Shown here: positions 1-10,696 of the stretch, one piece after another | How positions within the stretch are numbered: the stretch's first letter is position 1 | Layout: every line of letters starts with the position of its first letter | Assembly (NCBI GenBank): GCA_914767715.1 | Contig: OU612074.1 | Coordinates: forward strand, 22,120,062-22,184,061 | Length of the DNA: 64,000 nt | Direction of reading: 5' to 3' | Source of the DNA: Membranipora membranacea | Lineage: Eukaryota; Bryozoa; Gymnolaemata; Cheilostomatida; Membraniporidae | Notes under the pieces: model-generated | What the model was told of the DNA's origin: nothing | Database searches by the model: none | Seen by the model: the letters and a program-made list of their open reading frames with translations, nothing else | Made by a program: the position numbers and the translations under genes

Positions 1-2620
1 ACTAATTTACTATGTTTGTTGCCACAAATAATCATGTGACCACTGTCTATTGAGTTGTGGGAATTCTAAAACTACCGGTCCTTTGATTGATTGCCCTGAA
101 TCTGAGAACTATTGTATCTCTGCTACCTCTGCAGCTGCCTGATATTACTTGGAAGTCAGGACTTCTTTTACATTGGTAAGTTGCTAGGTGGTGTTTTCAA
201 ACCTATGTTGAGATTGTTTGAACTGACCTCAACTATGAATAAATTGAGCAAATATATGCAATGTAATGACCTCATAATCCTACACTACAGAGTATGAGCC
301 AAATGTTAAACTTATCTAGATAGCTTCTTTACAAGTACCCCAATGTACAACACAGATGAGTCTTGCAGGCCTTCCTCTCATCATCAACCATTATTTTAAT
401 CATTTCCTCGTTACTTCCCAGAACACACCAGTAATAAAAAAAACAAAATGCAGTTTATGACAAAGAATTTGCTGCAAAAATTATATATAAGGATATAGGG
501 ATGAAAGTCTTGTTAAACTTATCCCAATCTTTGCCAAATGAACCAATCGTTGTTATGGCACTTTCGTTTTCTCTCTCTCCAACCCTTGGCATAATTCTGG
601 TGTTGGCAAAAATAACAAGCCCTGCGGACTTGCATTGAATTGATTGCAAACTTAAATAACTTTTATTCTCAGTGTGTAGACATTATGGGGCCACTTAATG
701 AGGCAACAGTCAATGGCGATTTTTTTTATGGGATGTCAAATATCTAATCACTTGTTTAGCAACAAAGTATCTCAACGACATTGCTATCTTCCCAGCATAT
801 TAATTGTGATTAATTGTTATGATGACTAATTTTGTTTCTTTGAATATGTTCTGTATGTACGCATGCTCACTGTATCAACGGCTTACAGCACAACCGTGGG
901 AGGTTTACGATATGAGGGACCAGCAATTTTTACATTCCTGGCAATTGACAAATTTAGGTAGAATCCTGAACTAGCCTCTTTATCCTTCAGATTTCAACAA
1001 CCCTGCTTTCATGTTGTAATAGGTTAGCGACTAGGCCAGAACTAACAGGAAACAATTTAGACATACTTACTTGCTAAACTGTCGGTAACCATCCAATTGA
1101 AAAAAAAAAACAAAAAACAAACTGCAGCTCAATTTTCATTCTTTGGCCGCTAGTAGCTAAAAAGGTTAGCTTGATATGATAATTACTATCTTAATATGTT
1201 GCTATGTGTTGCCTTGTTCTGCTGGGTTTTATTTATATTTTCAGTTTCCGTTAGTACACCAATACAATCAATACATTCGAGCACGAGAACTGGACCGTGA
1301 ATAGAACCGGTCATCGCTAAATCTTCAAGAAAAGTTAAGCAGTGATCTCCTATCATTAGAACATGATGTAAATCAATTTGCTAATCAAATCTATGTAGTT
1401 GTGAAGAATTGATGACTACCATGCCCTACATTGCTTAAACTAAAATATCTTCAGCTGATTTAATTTGAGGCTTTGGCATCTACAGATTTAATTTCCAGCT
1501 TATTTGAGTTTAAAGTTTGAAAGGCTTGACAAATGAATAATGCTCCTTATGCTGGTGGTAACAGAACGTAACCAGTCTTTAGATCAAACTGTCTCAGCAT
1601 TACAGACAGATTTGCATATCTTTGCACATATCATCATCATCACTTAGGGCGTATAATAATTCCTAGTTAATTAACTTAGCCAGCTCAAGCACTCCTCAAA
1701 AGAGCTTCGGTGGATTGAAAAAAATAGTTTTCAACCCTTTCTGACATGAATAACAGGGAGTTTCTGTTAATTGAGTTTTTTTTTAGCTTACTGTGTTCCT
1801 GAGTACTAGGGCAAGCGTCAGATCATTCATCGTACCTGCAGATGATATACTATTATGTGCGTCTGATGAATTTCATGTCTAATTCTGATATATAGCCTAT
1901 ATCATAAAAAATTTAGCTACGCGGCGGCGGTAGTGCGAACTCAATTTGAATTGATTTAATTTGAGAAATAAACAAAGCAGTCATACATACTAGAAATAAG
2001 CTTAATCTTAGCAAAATCTAGGTAAATAAATGAAAATTGGATATCAAATATATGTTATAAATGTAAATGGGTGTAAACCCACATAATAATAAAAATCAGG
2101 GTATTAAAGTTTAAAAATAGAGAACATCATACCCACTTTCTGCTACTAAAACCAAATCCGTAAATTGTCATTAGTACTTCAATTTTATCAATCAATTTCA
2201 TCAAATCCTGTCTTTTATTTCGTTTGGCGATTTGCCGTGGGCACAACATAACTATTTAGTGTTAGGAATTTCTATGTTGAAATAAGTTTTTCGCTAACTG
2301 GTGTAAAGCTGTGACAAATTCTACATGCTATCACTGTAGTTAAAAAAGTACTGAGGTCTTGAACAGGTGTAGCAGTTATCAACCATTTCAAATAGATCCT
2401 TATAGGGCGAATCCCAATTCGATCTGTTGCCAAAGAGGGTTGGTCGAAATTAAAATTGCGCTGCTGGAAACACATTGAGGGGCTGCTAAAATAACTTCGG
2501 GTGTGCAAGAGAGGACAAGTGGAAAGGAAATGTAATGAATTGTTAATAATTTTGCAGTATTCTGATCTTTATATTTATCTATCTGAGAGTTAGCAATTGT
2601 TTAGCGACATTAATTTTTTT
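1..2620. other. Intergenic, no supported gene
   Basis: AT-rich sequence with many stops in all frames and only short chance ORFs. I see no exon with a family resemblance or paired splice sites. It holds the 3' flank of the minus-strand sulfotransferase gene; the nearest possible poly(A) signal for that gene is a TTTATT (AATAAA on minus) at 2628-2633. Confidence 0.5.
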
Positions 2621-2883
2621 CATTCCTTTTATTACAATGATCTTTGAAAGAATTGAAATACAAAACTGATGGCTGTCAGGTTCGTAGAGTCACTACATAG
2701 AAAACTGCAAGCAGACTGAACAGTTAAGAGAGTACCTAGATTCAACCAAGTTCGTACTGTGAAAGGTGACTGGATGCTGAGTCAGTCTCTGAAATTAATC
2801 CGCAGAGTGTGCATGTCATTAAAATTTTGATACACTCAAGAAAAAAGTAAAAAAATACATTCCAAAAGAGGTTCTAGGGTTTT

Positions 2884-5800
2884 CTAAGAGCGATCAAAAT
2901 CTACAATAGGCGTGTCGGGATATCCAAACAGAAAAATCTCAGTGGCATAAAACTGTCTCAACTCTTCTATATCTTGTGCTGACACATTCTAGTAGTGGTA
3001 TTGATATCTTGCAGTGACATGCTGCCTCTCAGAGGGTCTCAATGCCCTCTCCCTAGATCCTGTGATTTGTTCTCTTATATTTATATATATTATTCCTGCG
3101 TTTTCATGTTCGAACATCACGACAGCTTCCTCATTCATGTTTTCTGATGATACTGTAACAAATGTAATCAAAGGAAATTTGCGCTGATTTTTTGGTACTA
3201 TTTTAAAATCAATCCAATAATCTTGTTGTGTTGACAGTTTTTTTCAGAAAATTACTGTTGATTTAAGCCTGATTTACACCAGTATTTCTCACTTTTGCTT
3301 CAGAGATATGAAATGTAAACACTCGATAGGGTCAGCTTTGTGATGATTATGGTGATGTTTGGTAACGTTACAAATGGTTGTCATATTATAATCCCATAAT
3401 AAGGCCCCAATAATTTAGAATTCTCTTTGAACAAGTTGAGACAATTCATACAAATTATCAAACAGTATGTAGAACTATTTGGAACAATAAGTCTTATCAC
3501 AATGATTTAATTTTTTTGAGAATCTGAGATAACACATGCGCAATGTAGTGAAGAACTTAATTCAGTACCTGGAGTTGATCAATTGAGACAGATAATAAGA
3601 GCTCACCTATGTAGTCGAATCGTCTCGGTGCGTTTTTGTCACATATTTGGCAGCGATCTATAACTGGAGCCCAGTGATTGTCCCAGCGGTTTTTTCTCCG
3701 TAATTTCAGAACACATTCAGATACAAAAACGCTGTGAACGAAAACAACACGCAACATAATTATTTGGGTAACTTTTACAGGTCTCGTCCTTCAATTAAGA
3801 TAAAACAAATGAGTGCACAATCAAGGCCTGTGCAAATCTGAAATTGTTTTACACAGTGGCTTAGTTAGCTGGAACGTTTAGGATGGTTTGACCAAATGTT
3901 TGCTGCCTTCATTGTTTGTAGATTTGAGGTAACAAAGTGAAGTGACGTATTTGTATCCTGACCACTATTTCATCCATTAGAGTTTTAGTCTGTAACTGGC
4001 ACAGAAATGCTAGATGGAAATAACTTTCTCTCTGTCCAAGCTACCTTCCTAGGCATGTCAAAGGCATCTAATAGAATGGACAAAATCAAAGTCATTCAAA
4101 TGTTGCCACCAAGTAAGGCAAACAAAATACTCATCAAAATCATTCATAGTTTTCTAAGTGACAGGATACAACAAGTCAGAGTAGGCAACTGTAACATCCA
4201 TTCACCCAACCACTCTCCTTTCGTCTGGCTGCTATGAATCGCCTTTTACCAACCAAAATTTTTTTGGTCAATGCGACGAAGCTGGTTTTACATTTTAGGT
4301 AAACCTTGAACTGCCCGTGATATATGGGTTCCTGAAATCGAAGCACCCTGAACAGAAGCCCAGTTAAGAATGATTGAAAGAGCTAACAAACGAAAAAATC
4401 AAGCCCAAAATCTGAAACTTTTGTAAGACTGACTATACACTGTTTCTCACTCACTTGAGTGAAGGGCACGACTCCCAAGTCTTGCCTGCACACATCGCCC
4501 TCATCCAGAACTTGCTCCGATGACCGGCCTTGTTAAACTTGTCACTCCAAGCACTGACTAGACGATGCCATGGGTTCCTAGACACCACAAACTTCTAATA
4601 AAAAACCGCATGACTATCTATATTACATCACCTAGCATACTTGAACATTGCATGATATAATATTTTCATCGTTCCAAAGTTTAGTATATTTTCTGATCCA
4701 TGTGGCAGTGATAATTTTTTTGTAAATAAATAGCATGATGTAGGGTTGTGGAACTTACTACAGTTGTTTCGTTTCCAGCTGTTTTCTGCTTGTTCTCCAA
4801 TCTACGCTGCTTTTGTAGGAAAACCTTCCAGAAGCTGCTTCCAGCCTTAGCGGTGGTGCACATCCTTATGAACCGCGAACCCACAATGAGGGGTGCAGCT
4901 CGCTGTCCCTTGAAAGGATATGAGTATGGTTGTAGGCTCTCACACCTAAGATGAAGAAAAGCGTTCATAAAATGAATAAATTGATTAGTGCATTAAAACC
5001 AACTGTTTTAGTAGGATGTGTATCGAATCTGTCCTTTACAAAGTAAGTGGCACAAAGTAATGTGCACAAAGTAAGTGGCGCACAATATTTCTATAGAAAA
5101 AAACGACTGGTGAAGTTGCAGCACTATCTTACTGGAGCTAATGTCGAATTCGTTTTCAATACCAAGAGCTGCCTAGCTACTGAAAGTGTGTGTGATCCAA
5201 CTTGATGATATAATGCCATTTTATTGAGGAAATTAGACAGGAAGGGCTGCTGTACCAAAAATGGTAGAGCCTAAGTGAGACAGGAATCGATCCCCAGTGC
5301 ACCAAATCTAAATTTCACACCCATAGCAACGATTCAACAATCAGGTTTATGATGCAGCATGGGAAGAAAACATATTTCGTTTCAATATCTCTTATGTTCA
5401 CAAGGTAGTAAAGTATGATCTAATGCAGAAAACTATATGGGAAACAAATTATTAAATTTGCAATTAATTTTACAGTTGAGTTGAAATATTTTATGTCACA
5501 AAATTCTATTTTGATAAAAATTTGGTACTGTTTTGCAACCGACAAGGGATTAAAGTGCTTGAAATAGCTTGTTTAAACTGAAGTGCACACAGTCAATAAA
5601 GCATGACTGCTATAGTCATCAATTTTTTTTCAATGGAGCTTCATGACTAAAGTTTTTTTTTGTAGTTCCCTTTTAAGAATATCTGTGCACGTTGCTAAGG
5701 ACAGGCTTAATTGGTACAACAAAGAAAGCACTTTTGATGAGAATTTCTAGTTATGATCCATAATTGAAGCTTATAATAATAATAATATATATAACTAATC

Positions 5801-7478
5801 ACACTGAGCACTAAATAAGATTGCCTTCCTTGATCAAATTTTTCTTTTTTCTTTTGAACTCAGAACTAATTTTTCCAGGGAATAACTTATTATTATTGTT
5901 CAAAACTCCCATCAAGATAGCCAGTCTTAATGATTAGTCTCAACAGACTAAGTATTTAAAATGTGCAGGGATAGCTGGTAGTAGCATTTCCTTAACGACC
6001 ACTTCCCCTTTTAACTCAGCTTAAACTAGTCTTGACATTTTTGTTTTATGACCAGGCACTGGTATGCAGCAGTGGTCAAGCAGCTTGATTACTTACAGTA
6101 CTATAAAAAGTAACCAACTTCTCAAACAAGCCGTACTATCAAACAAGACTTCCCAAACAAAGTTGAGTCAAAAGAGTCAAGGTGTGGGACCAGACGAAAA
6201 TATCCCTCATGCAAATAAACTATGCGAAACACAACTGTCCACTATGATCACAATAAGGACTATATAACTATTATGACTACATACCTCCAGCATTGAAGTA
6301 TCTATTTTACCAAACACTTTGGAGACTTTGGATGAAAATAGCTAGCTGCCACAGCAAGATTCTAGAAAAGCTTGTAAAGCATTTTATATATCAAGACACG
6401 ACTCTAGACCTACTGCAGTTATTTGAAGACCACTCATAAACTTCATAAATCCAAGTTGGTCTTCACCCAATGCAACTATTTTACCAGTTTTTATCAAAAA
6501 CTGTGTAAATTTGTATATTTGTTCTCAGTGCATGTTCAATCATGAGCGACAGACCAATCTCGGTATGTATATTTTATATATGTGACCTTCAACTAAAACC
6601 AAACCAACTTAATCAGGATAACTTTTTTCTGTAAAGTGATGGTTACATAACATAACGCATACAAACCAAAAATGTATCAGTACACAACCACAGGGTACAG
6701 GGGGCTGCACAAATCATTCTTGTAACTCCCCCATGTGGTATTTTGCCCTTCGGTGTCTTGGGGGTAGCCCCTTTCCAGGCTATCCCCAGCACTATAACGG
6801 AAGGCAACTCTTCACCCCCTTAGATAATACCAGACTAAGGCTATTAGAAGAAAACTTACCTATCATCTACTGTCTTCCTTCGGTTCACAAGGACCTGATA
6901 TAGATCGGTTTTGGTTTTCTGTTTTTTTTTGTTTTGTTTAGGATTAGAGATGCTGTAATGAGATATAACCTTTGTCGGAAGAGCAGCAGGCCTAACCCAA
7001 TCAGTCTGTTCTTCTGTGGACAGTTGCAGTTATGTTGAGGTGGTCCCAGTATGAGATCCAATGGCTAGCTCGTCTTGATCATTATCACTACTACCTTTCT
7101 TCATTACTCGGAGTTGTGTAATGATGGGGATGAATCGTCCTTAGAGGCGGAGCGAAATCTTCTCATCACGTTATCCCATATAGTTGGGCTGTTGTCAGGA
7201 GCGGCAAATAAATTCTGATGCATATTTATAGAAGAGTTTGTGAGAAAAAGTTGTGCCAGGTCTGATCTCAGGTTCATATCTGCGGGCTTTGCTGATTCTC
7301 TTGTCGGATTTCTGTATTTTGCTATCTGGAGTAGAACCACTAAATCAAGAACTGATAACAGTATCATCATCCGATTCTGATCCATGCCTAAAAAGTCAAG
7401 GGCAGCGATTAAAATTTCTTCAGTCTGAGACCCCAGGCTCTTGCCGCCGCCTGACGCCCCACCCCTGTCAGAATTCAT
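2884..7478 (-). CDS. Carbohydrate sulfotransferase, HNK-1/CHST family, with in-frame TAG
   Basis: Predicted Golgi type II membrane sulfotransferase, moving sulfate from PAPS to a glycan (family knowledge). Five exons on minus: 7108-7478, 4759-4945, 4455-4594, 3607-3731, 2884-3152; phases agree at every junction. Exon 1 carries a hydrophobic signal-anchor at about residues 37-53 and a stem. Exon 2 has the 5'-phosphosulfate-binding loop around 155-164 (TTAKAGSSFWK). Exon 3 has the 3'-phosphate-binding motif around 190-202 (SRNPWHRLVSAW). Exon 4 has the family signature NRWDNHWAPV...C..C...RFDYIG. The last exon is interrupted by TAG at 2989-2991; after it the frame stays open for 34 codons, containing NVSAQDIEEL and FLFGYPDTP, which match the conserved CHST C-terminus, then ends with TAG at 2884-2886. 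The 364-codon frame is normal for the family; translation to the first stop gives 328 aa. Exon 1 is the least certain, joined by phase, GTAATG donor and its membrane anchor. The exact subfamily (CHST8-14) is not decided. Confidence 0.8.
2989..2991 (-). other. Premature in-frame TAG in the sulfotransferase last exon
   Basis: The codon lies between ...QYHY and NVSAQ. In vertebrate CHST11-like proteins, as I recall them, a glutamine sits at this place just before an N-I-S, so a single CAG to TAG change would explain it. No plausible intron or frameshift nearby would remove the stop. Confidence 0.75.
4037..4186 (+). mobile_element. LINE reverse-transcriptase fragment
   Basis: About 50 codons resembling the RT segment from the SKAFDR motif (here MSKASNRMDK) to the FLSDR..QVRVG motif typical of Jockey/CR1-type non-LTR retrotransposons. 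It is cut at both ends and lies in the third intron of the sulfotransferase gene on the opposite strand. No catalytic FADD box is present, so it is a dead fragment. Confidence 0.6.
5885..6160. repeat. Dispersed repeat, copy A (related to 8650-8910)
   Basis: Shares with 8650-8910 the blocks CTTGACATTTTTGTTTTATG, GGCACTGG.ATGCAGCA and CTTGATTACTTACAG.(C)TATAAAAA, in the same order and orientation. It also contains GGGATAGCTGGTAGTAGC at about 5968, a motif found inverted near 8750 and again at 21317. It sits in the first intron of the sulfotransferase gene. Function and boundaries are unknown. Confidence 0.5.
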
Positions 7479-7644
7479 TTAACAATTTTGTATATTACAT
7501 ATCTCAAATTTCTGCATTTGTGTATAATATTTCATCAAATCAAATTCTTGCCAAGGCAGGTAACGTTCTCACCTGTTTAGAAGCAATCTTCTTACAACCA
7601 TATTAAAGATGTTCCAAGAATAATCTAGAGAGCTCAATATACGG

Positions 7645-7728
7645 TATCCCACAATGCAATAGCTAGAGAAATCATCAGATTGACCAACTCTAAAAAACTA
7701 ATGTAGGCTGAAACTGCATTATGGGATA
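7645..7728. mobile_element. MITE-like element, TIR TATCCCACAATGCA
   Basis: An 84-bp segment bounded by 14-bp terminal inverted repeats (TATCCCACAATGCA and TGCATTATGGGATA, one mismatch). A second copy with the same termini lies at 23238-23343, and a single end near 26515. It has no coding capacity. It lies about 170 bp upstream of the predicted sulfotransferase start, so it may be in that promoter. Confidence 0.6.
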
Positions 7729-10530
7729 GAGTGCAGATATCCATCTCTACAATGAGTTTAAGTAACAACCAGATAATTATCCTCCGGAAGAATTCACACG
7801 ATTGGCAGTGTGTGTGTGTGTGACTGTATTCCAGCAGCCTGGCTTCTGATGATCATTATAATGTGTGCACAGGATGTAGTCACTCGTATGGATATATCCT
7901 TACTCTGTGTTCTGATGGTTGTCGTTTTTGTTGTCCAAGTGGACACCAATCTGTGACCTCACAAAGAGCAACGCTCTTTGATCATATCAGTACTCCCTAT
8001 TCTAGCTCTAGTTCAGGCTGTATTAACCTAACTTATGCGATAAACTGGTTGACAATAAGCAAATCTTCAGGTTCAAAATGAAAGCTGTCGAGTTGAGTTA
8101 TGATAATGGATGTTTACCATGACATGATCAAAGCCTAAGGATTTGGACATAACTATCTATATACCCAGTATACTCGGCTAACTTAGTGGATGGCCCACTC
8201 TGGTCGTGGGATTAAATCTTACAAAAAAAGAGTATTATCCAAAATGAAGTTAATATATATTTACTTATTAATATATATATATATACATATAAGTATATAA
8301 TTATGAGTGTTATTGTCCTAAAGAGACAATCTTCAGTCTACAGGGAAGACAAAAGAAGATATTATACAACTTACCGTCGACCAAGATTTGACGATGTATA
8401 TTCCACTGCTCCTATTTTCAGCAAAGTTTTGAGAACGTAGCTCTATGACTTAAAGCACATATATTATCTACACAACTACAGACACCAAACAATGATCTTA
8501 TAGCTTAGCTATAAAAATGGATGGAACTCTGTGCTAATTCGGTCATAGATGTTTGTTTTGTGTTTGCTTGTCACTTATTGAGATTGCACCTCTTGCCCCA
8601 TTGTTTACGTTTTATTTTTTCGAAAGCAGAAACATTCTTTCAGCGAAAGGATATAATTGCTATTGATTGTTGAAAATTCCAATCAAGACTGCCAGTTTTC
8701 TTGGAAATCAGAGTAGCACAATAACTAAAATGATAATGGTTGATAATGAAATGCTACTCCCAGTTATCCCAGCACATTCTAAGCTGTTAAACTAGTCTTG
8801 ACATTTTTGTTTTATGACCTGGCACTGGAATGCAGCAACAGGTAAATGGCTTGATTACTTACAGTGCTATAAAAAACACAAACCTTCTCAAACAAGCTGT
8901 GCGATCGGACACAGATAATCACATGTTTTTGACCTCACAAAGATATTCCCTATTCTATTCAGGGTGTATTAATCTACCAACAACAACAAACAAAACCTTC
9001 AGATACACAATAAATGCTGCTGATTTAAGTGATGCTAACGAGAATAAGCTCAAGCAAAATTTACCATAGACTGGGACTAAGAGTTATTTATCTATATACC
9101 CAGTATACCGAGCTAATTCGCTGAATGGTCTGTCCTGGTTGTGGGATTTAATCTTATCTTATTATTATAAGTAAAAGATAAACTCTACAGAGCACAGAGA
9201 AGGAAAAAATTAGATAACATATAACTTACCTTCTCACAAGATTTAACAATCTGTCTGATGTTAATAAATGTATCATCGAGTGCTGCTAATTTGAAGAAAG
9301 TTTTGGAAATTGTACCAAAGCTCTATGTTTAGATATAAACTCTAAAACTCCAAACTTAGTATTGATTTCGACTCAGTGACTACATTCAATTAATTGAGGG
9401 TGTTTGATAGATTATATTAAGGGCATACTACTAGGATGGCTAGCTGCACTTATTGATGGGCATTGTCACTGTGAAACTATATTTTTTTTCAATATAATTG
9501 ATATGAATATGAATTTATGAATTCAACTAAGAATACATCGCTGAAGAGAGCTAGGTGAAGAGCACTTTGCGAATTTATTTAACTCAAAAGTAACGTTTGT
9601 TTGTTAAATTGGTAGCTTTTCATCTGAAAATGCTTACAATAATAAAAACTACATCATAAAAACGCATTCTAAAAAATATATTATTTAAAGTTCAAAAAGT
9701 CTTTCCTTGGTAGATCAGAAAGGTGATGCAAGACAAAAAGTACACAAAAGTGTTAAAATTGGCTTAATCACTAAACTATTTTAGGTTAGCTAAATTTAAA
9801 TCATAATAATAAAAGTCAGGCTATGCGCTGCTGAGTCTGACCACTGATCATCCAGTGTGGTGCACAAGGTTGTAATCTGTGCAGCTTCTAGTCATGGTAA
9901 TGTTTCACGTCATTGGAATGCAAGTTTTTGATTTTTCTCCAGATCGGATTTCTGCTTATCTCTGATTTTAAGCGGACAGTCATTCTCAATTTGTGATTAT
10001 ATATGTTTCCGCGCCTAGCTGCTTTATTGAGGTGGAAGACAAAGTAAACACTATTCCATACTTTCCCTAGTTTGGATTGGTTTATGAGGAACGAATAGTT
10101 TTAGTTTAATTGAATGAAGGTAACTTTTAATCTTTTAAATAGAGACTACTTGGCCTACAGAGTAAGCGATCATGGATATTAAACTCAACTGTCCCACTTA
10201 GCAGTGTGAGTCCAACTGTAATCCAGGAGCTCCTAATTATCAAGTATGATGATGAATTGAAATCCTGAAATCTGGATGAGACCATTAAAGAAGCTGTAGT
10301 ATTTCAGTACATTAATAAATTAATCTCCTTTGTTTTGAGCATTTATTAATGATTTTTCATTTTAAAATCCTCACAAACCCATAAGTTATATAAACTATAT
10401 GTAAGTTTAATGAAATATGTTGCCAATCTATTAAGAAATAGTTGTCCAAAATCGGCTGTAGAATTGGAATAATAGCCCTAAGGAAAATTATTATTCTCCG
10501 TTTTTTGGGGGTGACAACCAGAATATGTTT
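7729..10530. other. Gene-poor stretch with duplicated segments
   Basis: No gene is supported. 7940-8460 and 8925-9340 are diverged copies of each other, sharing a GACCTCACAAAGA block, a TATACCCAGTATAC block at about 8158 and 9094, and an AACTTACC block at about 8369 and 9222. 8650-8910 is related to 5885-6160, so 8650-9340 looks like a junction of the two repeat types. 8255-8300 is a TA-rich simple repeat and 7808-7822 a short TG run. The rest is AT-rich and featureless. Confidence 0.45.
8650..9340. repeat. Composite dispersed repeat, copy of A plus B
   Basis: The left half matches 5885-6160 and the right half matches 7940-8460. On plus, both right-half copies can be read as a peptide with TSQR...SGCINL, and on minus both have a GTAAGTT donor-like site after a similar short reading frame. 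These signals are too weak to call a gene. It could be a transposon remnant or exon duplicates of an unrecognised gene. Confidence 0.4.
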
Positions 10531-10536
10531 TTATTA

Positions 10537-10696
10537 ATTAAGATCAGCCCATGTTTTTAGCGCACCCTTGTACAAGGTGAGGATACAAGATACAGTATTG
10601 TATAAAGAGCTTGGCATGGGTAGTGCCCAAGATTCGAACCTGCAACTCTCAGATTGAGAAGCCCGAATCTTAACCACTACACCACCCTGCCAGCCA
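10537..10696 (-). mobile_element. tRNA-derived SINE, copy 1
   Basis: The minus strand begins with a tRNA-like head: GTAGTGGTTAAG (A-box region) and GCAGGTTCGAATC (B box, perfect GGTTCGAATC core). It continues into a tail ending near AAGGGTGCGCTAAAAA and TGATCTTAAT. A second copy of the same family is at 34711-34876, with head, body and tail colinear. The anticodon arm is degenerate and it continues into non-tRNA sequence, so it is a SINE rather than a tRNA gene. Confidence 0.8.

Noticed and set aside
4748-4954. Plus-strand frame opposite sulfotransferase exon 2
   Set aside because: Antisense shadow of the PAPS-binding exon.
10610-10696. Functional tRNA gene
   Set aside because: B box is good but the anticodon arm is irregular and the sequence continues into a shared SINE body and tail also present at 34711.
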